This document shows positions 49,258 through 59,383 of a stretch of 64,000 nt of DNA, one piece after another. How positions within the stretch are numbered: position 1 is the stretch's first letter; each line of letters opens with the position of its first letter. Source of the DNA: Phaeosaccion multiseriatum (taxonomy: Eukaryota > Ochrophyta, other classes); NCBI GenBank assembly GCA_965112735.1, contig OZ218953.1, positions 4,278,001-4,342,000 of the forward strand, read 5' to 3'. A program made the translations under genes and the position numbers. The notes beneath the pieces are model-generated. The model was not told the origin of the DNA. It did not search any database and saw only the letters and a program-made list of their open reading frames with translations.

Positions 49258-49412
49258 AGTGCACTGCTTTTGCCGCATCGGGTCTTGCCCCCTGGGAGCA
49301 GCTCAACTTTTCAACGGACATCCTGTCTGTTCGCCCGAACAAGAAGCGCGTGGTGGTCGCGGCCTCGAGAGCGAACTTCAGGTCCTTGATATCGACAGAA
49401 TGAAGGTGAGCA
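49258..49412 (+). pseudogene. ATG18/WIPI-like exon, right-arm copy
   Basis: It encodes EQLNFSTDILSVRPNKKRVV and, in the next frame, ESELQVLDIDRMK before GTGAGC. It is homologous to the left-arm copy, with the same frame displacement between the two halves. The PROPPIN assignment rests on this motif only. Confidence 0.4.
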
Positions 49413-50029
49413 TGTATGAGAGGCAGACTTAGGCTCCGCTCAGCCGCACCTCTGCACAGCCGAGTGTCCATCGCAGCGTCCGTCATCCTGTACGCGCTCG
49501 TCACGAAGAGGGAGGGGGGGGGGTGGGGCATCAGGGTGGGGGGGGGGGGCATCAGGGTGGGGGGGGGGGGGTCAGGACGGACGGGGGCAGGACTGGCTCG
49601 TTGGAAGTATGCCGGCCTCGGACACTCTGTGTGCTCTCCCTCCGCCTCTTCTCCTTGGGCGAAGGGAGGTCATACGCCCCCCGCTCTGTGCGTTCCTCCT
49701 CCTCTGGCCTGACCTTGGCCCAAGTCACACACCCCTATTGCGGCCGGCACGGACTGTGCAAGACCCTTCCCGTCTCTTTCCTGTCTCTCCCCTGTGACGC
49801 TGTGATGCTCTCCTCCTCGCGCCACCTTTGCGTGTCTCACCACTGTCTGTCTGTCTGTCTGGCTGTCTCTCCTTCCCTCCCTCTCGTTTCTCTGTCTCCC
49901 TCTCTGACCGTCCCTTTCGCTGTCTGTGTCTTATCTCTTCTCTCCGTCCCTCTCCCTCTCTATCTCTCGCGTCTCTCTCTCCCTCTCAGCTGCTTCAGGG
50001 GGGTGTGGCGGTGCTTGTAGGGAGTCCTT

Positions 50030-50420
50030 TCTTCGACGCTCAGTGCTCGCTTAGGTGTCTCCTCCTCCAGCGAGGTCACAGCACTCTCTCCCTGCCGTGC
50101 GCTGCTGCATCGATAAGATGCTCCATTACCCTCTCCGCCCTCTCGTCCCTGCATGCCGCTCTGCGCATAGCACGCTTCACCGCCTCGAGGGAGAGCTTGT
50201 CTGGTGCATCGCCATGGCACTTCTTCTGCATGTCCAGCGCCATATCCTGGACTGCATCGTACTGTCTCGCCTTGGCATGAGAGATGAGAGACTGGGCAGA
50301 GTAGGCGTGAGGCCCTCCTCCGTCAGCTCAGTCCATAACTTCAACGCTTCGATGCGGCGTGGAGCAAGCTCAATGAGACGTCGAGGCGGCCAAGGTGAGA
50401 GAGCGAAGTTGGGCATGGGG
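50030..50420 (-). pseudogene. PPR-like protein fragment, right-arm copy
   Basis: The minus strand reads PRRIEALKLWTELTEEGLTP, then after a frame change KARQYDAVQDMALDMQKKCH and EHLIDAAAHGRE. It is the counterpart of 44860-45224 and keeps the residue missing there but is itself broken by a frame change. Confidence 0.45.
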
Positions 50421-50647
50421 GGGGGGAGGGGAAGAAGAGCCCCCCGGAGATGCGATGGTGTTTTTATTTACGGTGTCGATGTGGAGAGTGCTCCCTCAGG
50501 GTGAAGGGAGGGGAGTCTTGCCCTGCTGTCTATATCTCTAAACAGCAGACCACTTGCGAGCAGGCTTCTTCCATGCCTTCCTCCATGCTGAGTGGTGGAC
50601 GGTGGGCTCACCTACATCTGCTGAACTGTCTCCATGTGTGTGTGTGT

Positions 50648-50686
<39 letters not shown>

Positions 50687-51300
50687 ACGTGTGCGCGTGG
50701 ACAGGACGAGACGACTGCTCTGAAAGCAGCGGCAGAGTCCTCCACGCCCTCCGCAATGCACGGCAAGGTGCGTCTGGCCTATTCCGGGGGAGGGGAGGGG
50801 AGGGGAGACAGAGAGACAAGGGCGTCCTTCCTCTGCGCTGTCGCATGTGTTGTGTTCGCAATGAGCCTCTTCCTGCCTGATACGTCTGATTTGGTCGCCG
50901 CGTGGCGGCTCGACAGGAGCGCGAGCTTTGTCTTCCGTCGCACTCAACCAGCGACTCAGCTCCTCTCTCACCTGCCTCTTGCTCCAGCACCCGACAGCCA
51001 TGGTTCCCCTTCTCTAAGGGGGCATCTGTTGCCTTGGCCTCTCACGCTCAGCTGCACTGTCGAAATCCCCATTTTGTATGGCAACAAACACCACACCCCC
51101 ATCGCAGGCGAAGGAAGGAGCGTCCGGCTCAGCTGGAGAAGGGGGAGGCAAATAGTATCCCAGCAAGCGCGCAGCAAGATGATGCTGAGGGCGAGGAGGG
51201 AGGGGAAGGAAGCAATGGGGGCTCCAGTGAAGAGTCACCCCCGTCGGATGAAGGTTCGTCTCCAGCAGCAGCAGCAACAGTAGCAGCAGTAACAGTAGCG

Positions 51301-54300
51301 ATGGCAGGGTTGGTGGTATCAGACGAAGGAGGCGGGGATCTTGAAGGGAAATCAGTGCCATCCTCTGCTTTGGAGCGCTGCGAGTCTAGGGATGGAGCAG
51401 ATAGGGCTACATTAGGAGGACCACCACCACCATCAGTAGCAGGAGGGGGAGGAGGAGAGGACGACGAGGCGGTCGCTTCTAGCACAGGAGGGGAAGAGAA
51501 GAAGAAAAAGAAGAAAGGAGGGGGAGGCGGCGGGGGACAGGCTGAGGAGGGCGAAGGCGCAGAGGCGGGGAGGGCCCTGAGACCGAACGGTAGCGCAGCC
51601 AACGGAAGTGGAAGAGTGAGTGGAGGGGGGGCGAACGGAGGAGGGGGGGGGGCAAGGAGACAGAGCTGCAAACAGATCTCTGGCTGCGTCGCTGCAAGAG
51701 GATCATTTGGGCGTCAAGGACATCCTGGCCAAGGCCAGAGCGACTCTGTCACACGCTACGGGCGAAGACGAGGTGGACAATACCATTGCCGTGGTGAGTG
51801 CTTGTCGCTTACAATTACTCTCTGTTCTAGTAGTATTACTTGTAGAATCGTACCCATTGGTTCACTGCCCGAATGGTGGTCGACATGTGTGTCGGTCCCA
51901 AGAGTCTCTTTGTCCGTAGAAGACGGTACTCTACCTGCATTTACTCAAGACAACTCATTGCATAATATCCCTCCTTGAACTCGTTATTGACACCCCATCT
52001 TGTCACTCCACAGAACTTCATTAACTGATACTGCCCACAGAGTTTGTTCAAAACGTGTCCTCGTTGTGTTGTGCACCACCAAAGGGGTACTTACATGTGA
52101 ACACGGGCAACTACCCCAAGGCCACGCAGCTGTCAAAGACTTGCTCAACGCCCGACCGAAGCTGGTGGGGGCCCTCCTGGGCATGGGGAGCGCTTTGGCG
52201 CTGAACGGAGAGTTCGACAAAGCCATCAAGGTGAGGCTCTTCAAGGAGGGGAGGACGGCGTGGCGTAGCGGGTGGTTGGAGGAGAGGGCATGAAGGGAGC
52301 AAGCTCTACGCATAACCGTGGTGGTGCGGCTGTTGGGGGAGGAGTGCATGAAGGACGGAAATGGAGACGAGCAAGCTCTACCTATGGATGACCGTGGTGT
52401 CCGCCTCTCTTCTCTTCTCCTCTCCATCCTATGCGCGGGTGGCAAGGTGTGGCGACGCATCACATTGTTTTGACGACATGCTTCCTCCCCCCCTACCCAC
52501 GCTGTCTTTCTTTCTGCCTGTGTGTGTGTGTGTGCGTGCAAAGTTCTTCACGGAGGGGATCGTATCTAACCCCAAGGTGGCGGATGCGTGGAAGAGGAGA
52601 GGCCAAACGTGGGCGGCCAAGGGCAACATGGTATCTGCGCTCAGAGACCTGGACAAGGCTGTTGATCTCGCGGGAGAAGCCGACCCTGACACGCACCACC
52701 AGCGAGGGCAACTGCACAATAGAGTACACCAGTACGGCCGAGCCTTGGCAGACTTTCAAAAGTGCAGCGAGCGGGATCCGGGCAACGCCATCAACTGGAA
52801 TCTGATTGGGTTGTGCGAGGCCCAACTAGGCAACCACCAGCCCTCGAGGCAAGCGTACGAGAGGGCACTTGCGGTGAATCATGCCTTCAAGGAGGCTTGG
52901 GCGAACCTCGGCAGCCTGATGAGGGACGCAGGAGACGGCAAGGAGGCCCTTCGATGTCTGAACAAGGTGCTTTGCGCGGACCCAACGTACGTGCACGCCT
53001 ACCAACTGAGGGGATTGGCCTACCACGGGCTCGGAGACCACGTCAGCGCGTTGGCAGACTTCCAAAAGGGGGTGGAGCTGTCGCCGGGCGACAAGCACTG
53101 CCACCACATGTCGGCACTGTGTTTGCACGCAAGAGGCAGGATGCAGGAGGCGGTCGCGGCCTACGACAACCTTCTCTCCCTTCGACCTGGGCATCTTTGC
53201 TGGTACAACAGAGAGGTGGCGGTGTGCCAATGGAAGAACTTGAGGAGATCGTTTGACGAGTACACTCTGGACAGCGAGCTGGACGCAGGCCTGAAGGAGG
53301 CGTGGTGCAAGCGCCACGACCCGCTGCGACTCAAGACGTACACACGTCTCAAGCGACCGCTCGGGACAGCGGCGGCAGTGGGCCTCCCTGAGGTACTCAC
53401 CGCCCGGACGGCGCCCTTTGCAGCAGGGAGCGAGGCGGGTGCGCGACTCGTGAAGCTGGCTAGGCCTCTGGGCAAGCTGCTGCAGCTTGACACGCCGGGC
53501 TTCCTCCCCAACGCCAGGCAGCAACGCATGTGTGGACTTGCCATTATCGAGGTAGGGCAGATGGCCAGGCGGTGTTGGAAGGGATTGCTCATGCGCGGGG
53601 GTGCGGAGGAGCTTCTTGGCGACGACGACAATGTGGGAGGTGGGACGGAGGGAGGAGGAGGAGGAGGAGAGGGAGGCCGGCGCGCAAAGTGGGCAGAGGC
53701 TCTACCGAACGTGTCCGACGCTGGGGCTACAGAGGCGTGTCCCCCGGGGTCGAGGGACGGAGAGCACGCCATCGGATATCGGGATATGTTCGACGTATCG
53801 GTGCGGTGGCGACAGCTGTCGGAGCCCAACGACCCCGTGTGGTGGATTGATCGCCTGCCCGAAGAGGCCTTTCGAGAGGGCTTTGGGCTGCAGACGCCCC
53901 TGGTCAACGGGCAGCTCAAGGTGATTCGCTACTACCCCTACTTCCCCCGGGCCTTCGCCCTGATGAAGCAGTACATGTGCGCGCAGTGTGCCTTGCGCGA
54001 CATGGAGAAGGAGGTGGTGCTGCGTGCGGAGGACCTTGGAGACATTGTACTCCGTGGGGCATGACTTTTGGGTGGTGTCTCCCTGCATACCCACCAGCGG
54101 CAGCAGTAACAGCAGTAGCCGCAGCAGCAGTAGCCGCAGTATCAACAGTAGTAGCAGCAGCAGCAGCGCCAGCGTGAGTGGAGCCAAGAGTGGGAAGCGG
54201 TGCAGCACTAGGAGCAGGAGCGGCAGCAGCGGCGGGAAAAAGCGAAAGGGAGGAGGAGGAGGAGGAGGAGGGGGGGGGGGGGGAGGGGAAGGGGGAGGAG

Positions 54301-55291
54301 GAGTAGGGGCGCCAGTAGCACCCGCTGGAGAGGAGCGATCTGGTCCCGGTGGTTATCCCCGGGAGTGCACAATGGAGGGAACACGGCTAACTATTGTCCA
54401 GGCCGATCCCTGTGGCTTTGAATTCACCATCCGTACTCCTTGCACGCCGGACAGATGGAAGCAGTACGACGCAGAGCTGCGATGCGCGTGGGAGAGCCTG
54501 TGCGAGTTGGTGGTCCGGGCTGCTGCCAGGAGGAGGCGCACCAGTCGACAAGGGTCGATAGAGGAGGGAGGAGAAGAAGGAGGGGAGGAGGGGGACAAGA
54601 AGAAGCGATGGAGTGTGAGGGACGATGACGATGCAGACGACTACGACAGCGAGGAGGAGGGAAGCGATGTCGGGGACGTGTTCAACGCCTGCTACTTGGG
54701 ACGAGGCTGACGAGCTTCGGGCGGTGGATCTCGTGCTCACCATCTTCTACTGGGGTACGTGAGGCCTTTGTGGTTTGTGCGTGTGTGTATGTGTTTGTGT
54801 GTGTGTGTGTACGCGTGTGCACGCGTGTGTATTTGTGTGTATGTTTCCCCTTTTTACATGGTGCCTAGTGGGCCACAAGCGTATCATCCTCACGCACGCC
54901 CCCCCGCATGTCCTTCCCTCCTTTCCCCTCCTACTTACCCCGTCCCCAAACAGTAAACTTTGGCCCTCTGTCTCGGGGCAGCGCGGCGTGCGGGTACACC
55001 ATCATGTTTGCCCTCTTCCTCGCCCTCGGCATCACCCCCTTGTCGCCCCTGCCCAGTGGCAAGCAGATGGACTGGGAGGCCATTCTCAAGCCCAGCCCTG
55101 CTGATTTCATCGCGGAGGTACGTCCTTGGGTGTACGTGCCGAGGTCGGAGTGCCAGTGCTTGGACGATGATGAGGAGGACGACGACGAGGAGGACGACGA
55201 CGAGGAGGAGGACGTGCTAAGTGCGGCTCCTGCTGTGCGGAGAGTGGTGCCCAATGCCCTGGAGAGCCTCAAGGCACTGTGCCTACCCTGA
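51301..55291 (+). CDS. TTC13: TTC13-like TPR protein, with several frame breaks
   Basis: Exon 52544-54050 encodes about seven TPR units (for example AINWNLIGLCEAQLGNHQPS, ALADFQKGVELSPGD), then the TTC13-specific part: DEYTLDSELDAGLKEAWCKR, DTPGFLPNARQQRMCGLA, VRWRQLSEPNDPVWWIDRLP, FGLQTPLVNGQLKVIRYYPY. Later segments carry HDFWVVSPC, MEGTRLTIVQ, FTIRTPCTPDRWKQYDAE, a TM-like VNFGPLSRGSAACGYTIMF (exon from 54954) and DWEAILKPSPADFIAEV. Order and content match animal and plant TTC13, whose function is poorly known. Upstream exons (51301-51793, Gly/Lys-rich then EDHLGVKDILAKARA; 52085-52230, LHVNTGNYPKA...FDKAIK) are probable. The frame changes near 51650, 52123, 54045 and 54695. These may be decay or sequence errors. 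The true start is unknown; 51301 is the first in-frame ATG. It ends TGA at 55289-55291. Confidence 0.72.
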
Positions 55292-55300
55292 CTCAGTGAC

Positions 55301-57476
55301 ATGCTGCGATGCCTTATGGGCACATCTCCGAGGAGGAGGAGGAGGAGGAGGAGGAGGAGAAGGAGGGGGGGGGGAGGGGGGGAGGGCAAGAAGAGGCGTG
55401 TGGAGACGGAGGAGGACATGGAGCAGAAGATGAGCTTGTTGCGGTCAAGCACTGAGGCATTCGCACTGCTTGCCTTCGCCGCCAGGATAGCTCAGGCCTT
55501 CCTCGCCGAGATTGCCCTAGGAAAGCAGCGGACAGGAGGAGGAGGAGAAGAAGGGAGGCATGGCGACGACACAGCGGAGGTAGATGGAGGAGGAGATGGA
55601 GGTGGGGGGGCGCTTGGAGGGGCGGAGCGATCCCGTCTGTGCCGCGGCAGTCTGGTGGAGGTAGTGATGGAGCTTCCGGGGCGCTTCTTGAATCTCCTCG
55701 ATGGGCTGAGCGCTGCGGGAGAAGGGAGTAGCAGTAGCAGCAACAGCAGTCCTCTCCTCCCTTCCATGCTGCTGACGCCTTGGTCGGTGCTGGAGTACCT
55801 CAAGTTGGTGGTGTGGTGGAGAAAGACGTTCTCCACCACTCTGTGTGTGCCGGAGGGGCCCGGTCTGTGGCTCGGGGTCGGGCTGTGTGTGGCAGTCCTC
55901 GCCAAGGCCGCCGCTTCCCCCGGGGAAGTACCAGCGATAGCACCAGCAGAACAAGCAGCAGCACCAGCAGCAGCAGGAGTAGGAGGAAGAGGAGGAGGAG
56001 GGGTTGATGCAGGGGCCATCGCTACGGCCATGATGCAGTTGTATCACGCCATGTGCAGTGCCAAGGCGTCCGCTCAACTCGCAAGCATCGGAGCTCTCAA
56101 GGCGGCACCCAAGTCTCTCAATGCGGGCAGAGCGCACCCACAACACTGCGAGCGGCAGAGACGGCGGGCACAACAGCGGCCACGACGGTTGCAGGGAGAT
56201 GAGGGGGGGGGGGAGGAAGGGGAGGGGGAGGGGGAGGAGGAGGAGGGGCGCCAGAGGAAAGGTAATGGTGCGGCAGTGATGGACGCTGACCACACCACCC
56301 CTTCCTCGGCAGAGGCCTCTGGTGAAGAAGAAGCTCTGATGGGCCTCAGCGGCAGCTTCGTCGTGCACATGAGCGAGGGGTGGAGAGCCAAGCTGGCAGG
56401 CTGGGGCTGCGACTGCGATGAGGAAGAGCAAGCTAGAGGAGGCGAGGAGAAGAAAGGGGGGGAGGGGGAGGGGGGAGAGGAGGAGCCATACATCGACGAT
56501 AATATGCAGGAAATGTCAGGCTTGCTGCACGTCGAAGTGCTGAGGGTCCTGGCCTTGTGCGTGAGTCTTCTGTGGGAGGAGCGGCAGCAGCAGCAGCAGC
56601 AGCAGTTGGTGGTACGGCAGCAGTGTCCGTCGCCTCCTTGTGACTCCAGCGGTGCTCTCCCTCTCCAGCCAGTACGTCGCCCTTCTGCGTTGGAGGCGTG
56701 GGCCAAGCGACAGGCACTGCTCCTCCCCGCCTCTGCGTTGGTCGTAGCGCTAAGCGAAGCGCCAAGCGAAGCAGGCAACGGGAAGAAGGACAAGGCGAAG
56801 AAGAAGAACAAGAAGAGCAAGCACAAGAAGACGAAGGAGAAAGAGGCAAGAGAAGAGGCCGCAAACGAGGAGAGACAGATCCGCCTGCGGAGAAGGGCAA
56901 AGAAGCAGCGGGAGAAGCGGACCAAGCAGGCCCAAGAAGACAAGCGGCGGCGGGACGAGTGGGTGCGCAGCAGTCAGGGAGGGGGCAGAGCGGGGCTGTG
57001 GGTGCTGTGCGGCTTCATGGCGGTGGAGCTACATGGGGGACTCAGAGTCGGGGTGCAGGGCCGCCTCGCTCAGGCCTATCTCACCCTCGTCGAGGAGCTA
57101 GGGAGCGCGGCAGCCCATCTCGACGAAGCTTCAGCAGCAGCAGGAGGGGGAGGAGGAGGAAGTGCGAAGCTTGGGGCGAACTCGCTCGCATCGCCCGGAA
57201 GGTTGTTGCTCAACATTTTGGCGCACACCCGCATCACTCAGGTGACCATCTTTCGGCGGCTGACCCGGGGGGGCTTGGGCTTGCTGCCTGCGGGCCTTGC
57301 GTCTGCCCTGGCTAATGTCACTGGGATGCTGCGCAAGTGCGTGGAGCGGATCGACGCTCAGCAGCAGCAGCAGCAGAGGCGGGCCAGAGCAGGGAAGGGG
57401 CCTTGGAGGGAGAACGGTGGGGGACACTCCCCTTTACACTCCGAGGGCGAGGAGTCTTCCTCCAGCTCAGATGACG

Positions 57477-57516
<40 letters not shown>

Positions 57517-59383
57517 CAGCAGTAGCAGCAGTGATAGTGACAGTGACAGTGACAGTTTCGGTGATGACGATGGCGGCAAGCGGAAGAAGCACAAGGCGGG
57601 GGGGGGGGAGGGCTCAAGGACAGGGCCGCCAGTGGAGGTGAAGCTGGGCTCCGCGCTGGCGTGTCAAACCGCCCTGACGACTGTGCTCTCCTTCTACGAC
57701 CGAGTCGTCTCGTTCTCACGGCCCGATGCGGCCCCTGCTGGCGGTGGAGCGAATGGGAGTGTGCGCATGGGTAGCCTGGTCGAGGCGGGCACAAACGCGC
57801 TCGGCGTGATCGAAGGGCTGAACTTGCTCTTGCGGGAGATGCCTCTTCCTTCGAAGAAGAGGAGAACAGTCGTGGCCGGAGGGAACGGCAGGCAGAGACC
57901 CAAGGGCAGAGGGGAGGAGGGGCCCGCGAGAAAAGACGTGGCGAGGGGAAGAGCGTCTTCCCTGCCGCCGCCTTTGGTCGGGAAGGGGGTGCCGGTGCCG
58001 CTCGTGGTGCAGCAGCTGCCCGACGCATCTCGGCTGCGCGTGGTGTCAGTGGTGGAGAAGGTGTACGTGGTGTGCCGAGCGATGGCGATGGGAGTGAGGG
58101 GCCAACTCAGTGTTTTGGGTAAGGTGCTTGTGGCCGCCCAGCAGGAGCAGCAGCAGCAGCAGCGCCATGCACCACCCAAGAAGAAGAGAAAGGCTTCCAA
58201 CGCAGCGACAAGCGACGGCACCGCGAGAGGAGAGGGAGCAGAAGGGGGTCTCCGTACGTGCACCAGCAGCAGCAGCAGTAGCAGCAGCAGCAGAAGAGGC
58301 ATCCAAGTGGGTGGCGAGGGCAGCGACGAGGGAGGGGAGCCGCGGCGAAGACGATACGATGCCAAGAGACTCGGGGCGGGGCTTGAGCTCATGCTCTGGG
58401 TCGTGTCCGAGGCGGGCGTGGCGCTGGACGGGGCAGTGCGACGCTGGGTGGAGGAGGAGCGCAACGCCCAACGCCAGGGGAGGGAGGGATCGTGCTGCCG
58501 CCGCTTGCCCCACGTGGTTGCCAAGATGGAGGGGTCTCAGTTGGAAATGTCCAGAGCAGTGGGAGAAGCAGCGTTGCTGGTGGGTGCCTGGGATGGTCAG
58601 CAGGCCCGGGAGGAGGACGAGAGGAAGGAGGCCAGGAAACGCGACGAGAAGGCGAGAAAGGCCGCGGTCAAGGCGAGGGCAAAAGCAAAGGCCAAGAGGA
58701 GGAAGCAGAGGGAGAAGGAGAAGCGGAGAAGGAAGAAGCGCAAGAGGAAGGAGCGCACCCGAGCAGCCGACGGGCAGGGCGAAGGGGAAAGCGAGAACAG
58801 CGCCAGTCGCCACGGCAGTAGCAGCGGCAGCGACATGAGTGAGAGTGCGTCGGAGGAGGAGCAAGGGGCGGAATGTGCGGAGGTGGAGGAAGTCCCTGCG
58901 ATGCTTCTTCACAGTCGACTCGTACGGCAAACGCTGTCTGAGGCAGCTGCGGCTGCCACTGCGGCTTCGAAGCTGTACGGCGGTGGGCGGAAGCGAGGAA
59001 GGGCATCTGGGCGCGTACGCGGAAGTGACCAAGGTGGCGTTGAGGGGAGGGGGGGGGGAGGGCAGGAGCGGGGGGAGAACGACGACGACGACGACGACGA
59101 CAACGACGAGGAGAAGGAGGAGGCGGGCTTTGGAGGGGGCATTCTGTCCCAGCTTCTCCCCGCCTCGCACAGACAACGTCGGCGCAGGAGGCGGCGGGGG
59201 GCGGGCAAGGAGAGGATGAGAAGTAGAAACACCACCATCGACGCGTGGCTGGCAGAGGCGGGCGAGGCGCGGCGGGGGCGGGGCAGGGGCTCCTCCGGGC
59301 GCTACGACGCGGACGACGCAGATGACGACGACGCCTTTGTCGACCTCGAGGACTTTCTCGTGGGGGATGACGTGGTGGACTGA
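55301..59383 (+). CDS. Unrecognised 1360-codon low-complexity, probably nuclear protein
   Basis: One uninterrupted ORF runs from ATG 55301 to TGA 59383. Alpha-helical, leucine-rich segments (VVMELPGRFLNLLDGL; LHVEVLRVLALCVSLLWEE; LVEAGTNALGVIEGLNLLL; RLGAGLELMLWVVSEAGVAL) alternate with long Arg, Lys/Glu, Gln, Ser and Asp runs, including a polyserine/SD block (about 57475-57560) and a KRK-rich coiled stretch (about 58610-58770). The C-terminus is acidic and ends AFVDLEDFLVGDDVVD. Helical solenoid pieces with basic and acidic linkers suggest a nuclear scaffold or genome-maintenance protein, but I recognise no family. It follows the TTC13 stop by nine bases in the same frame, so it could be a TTC13 extension, the 3' exon of another gene, or a separate gene starting at a later ATG such as 55418. 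Confidence 0.6.

Larger units (their letters stand above)
49005..51152 (+). repeat. Right arm of the large inverted duplication
   Basis: This is the reverse complement of about 44140-46355. In this orientation it carries the ATG18-like exon (+), the PPR-like fragment (-) and MAD1 5'-side exon sequence (+). It ends at 51152, where the sequence switches to the 5' part of the TTC13-like gene. Confidence 0.8.

Noticed and set aside
55301-59383. Assignment of the 1360-codon ORF to FANCI or another Fanconi-pathway protein
   Set aside because: The helical blocks and acidic C-terminus are suggestive only; no diagnostic motif was found.
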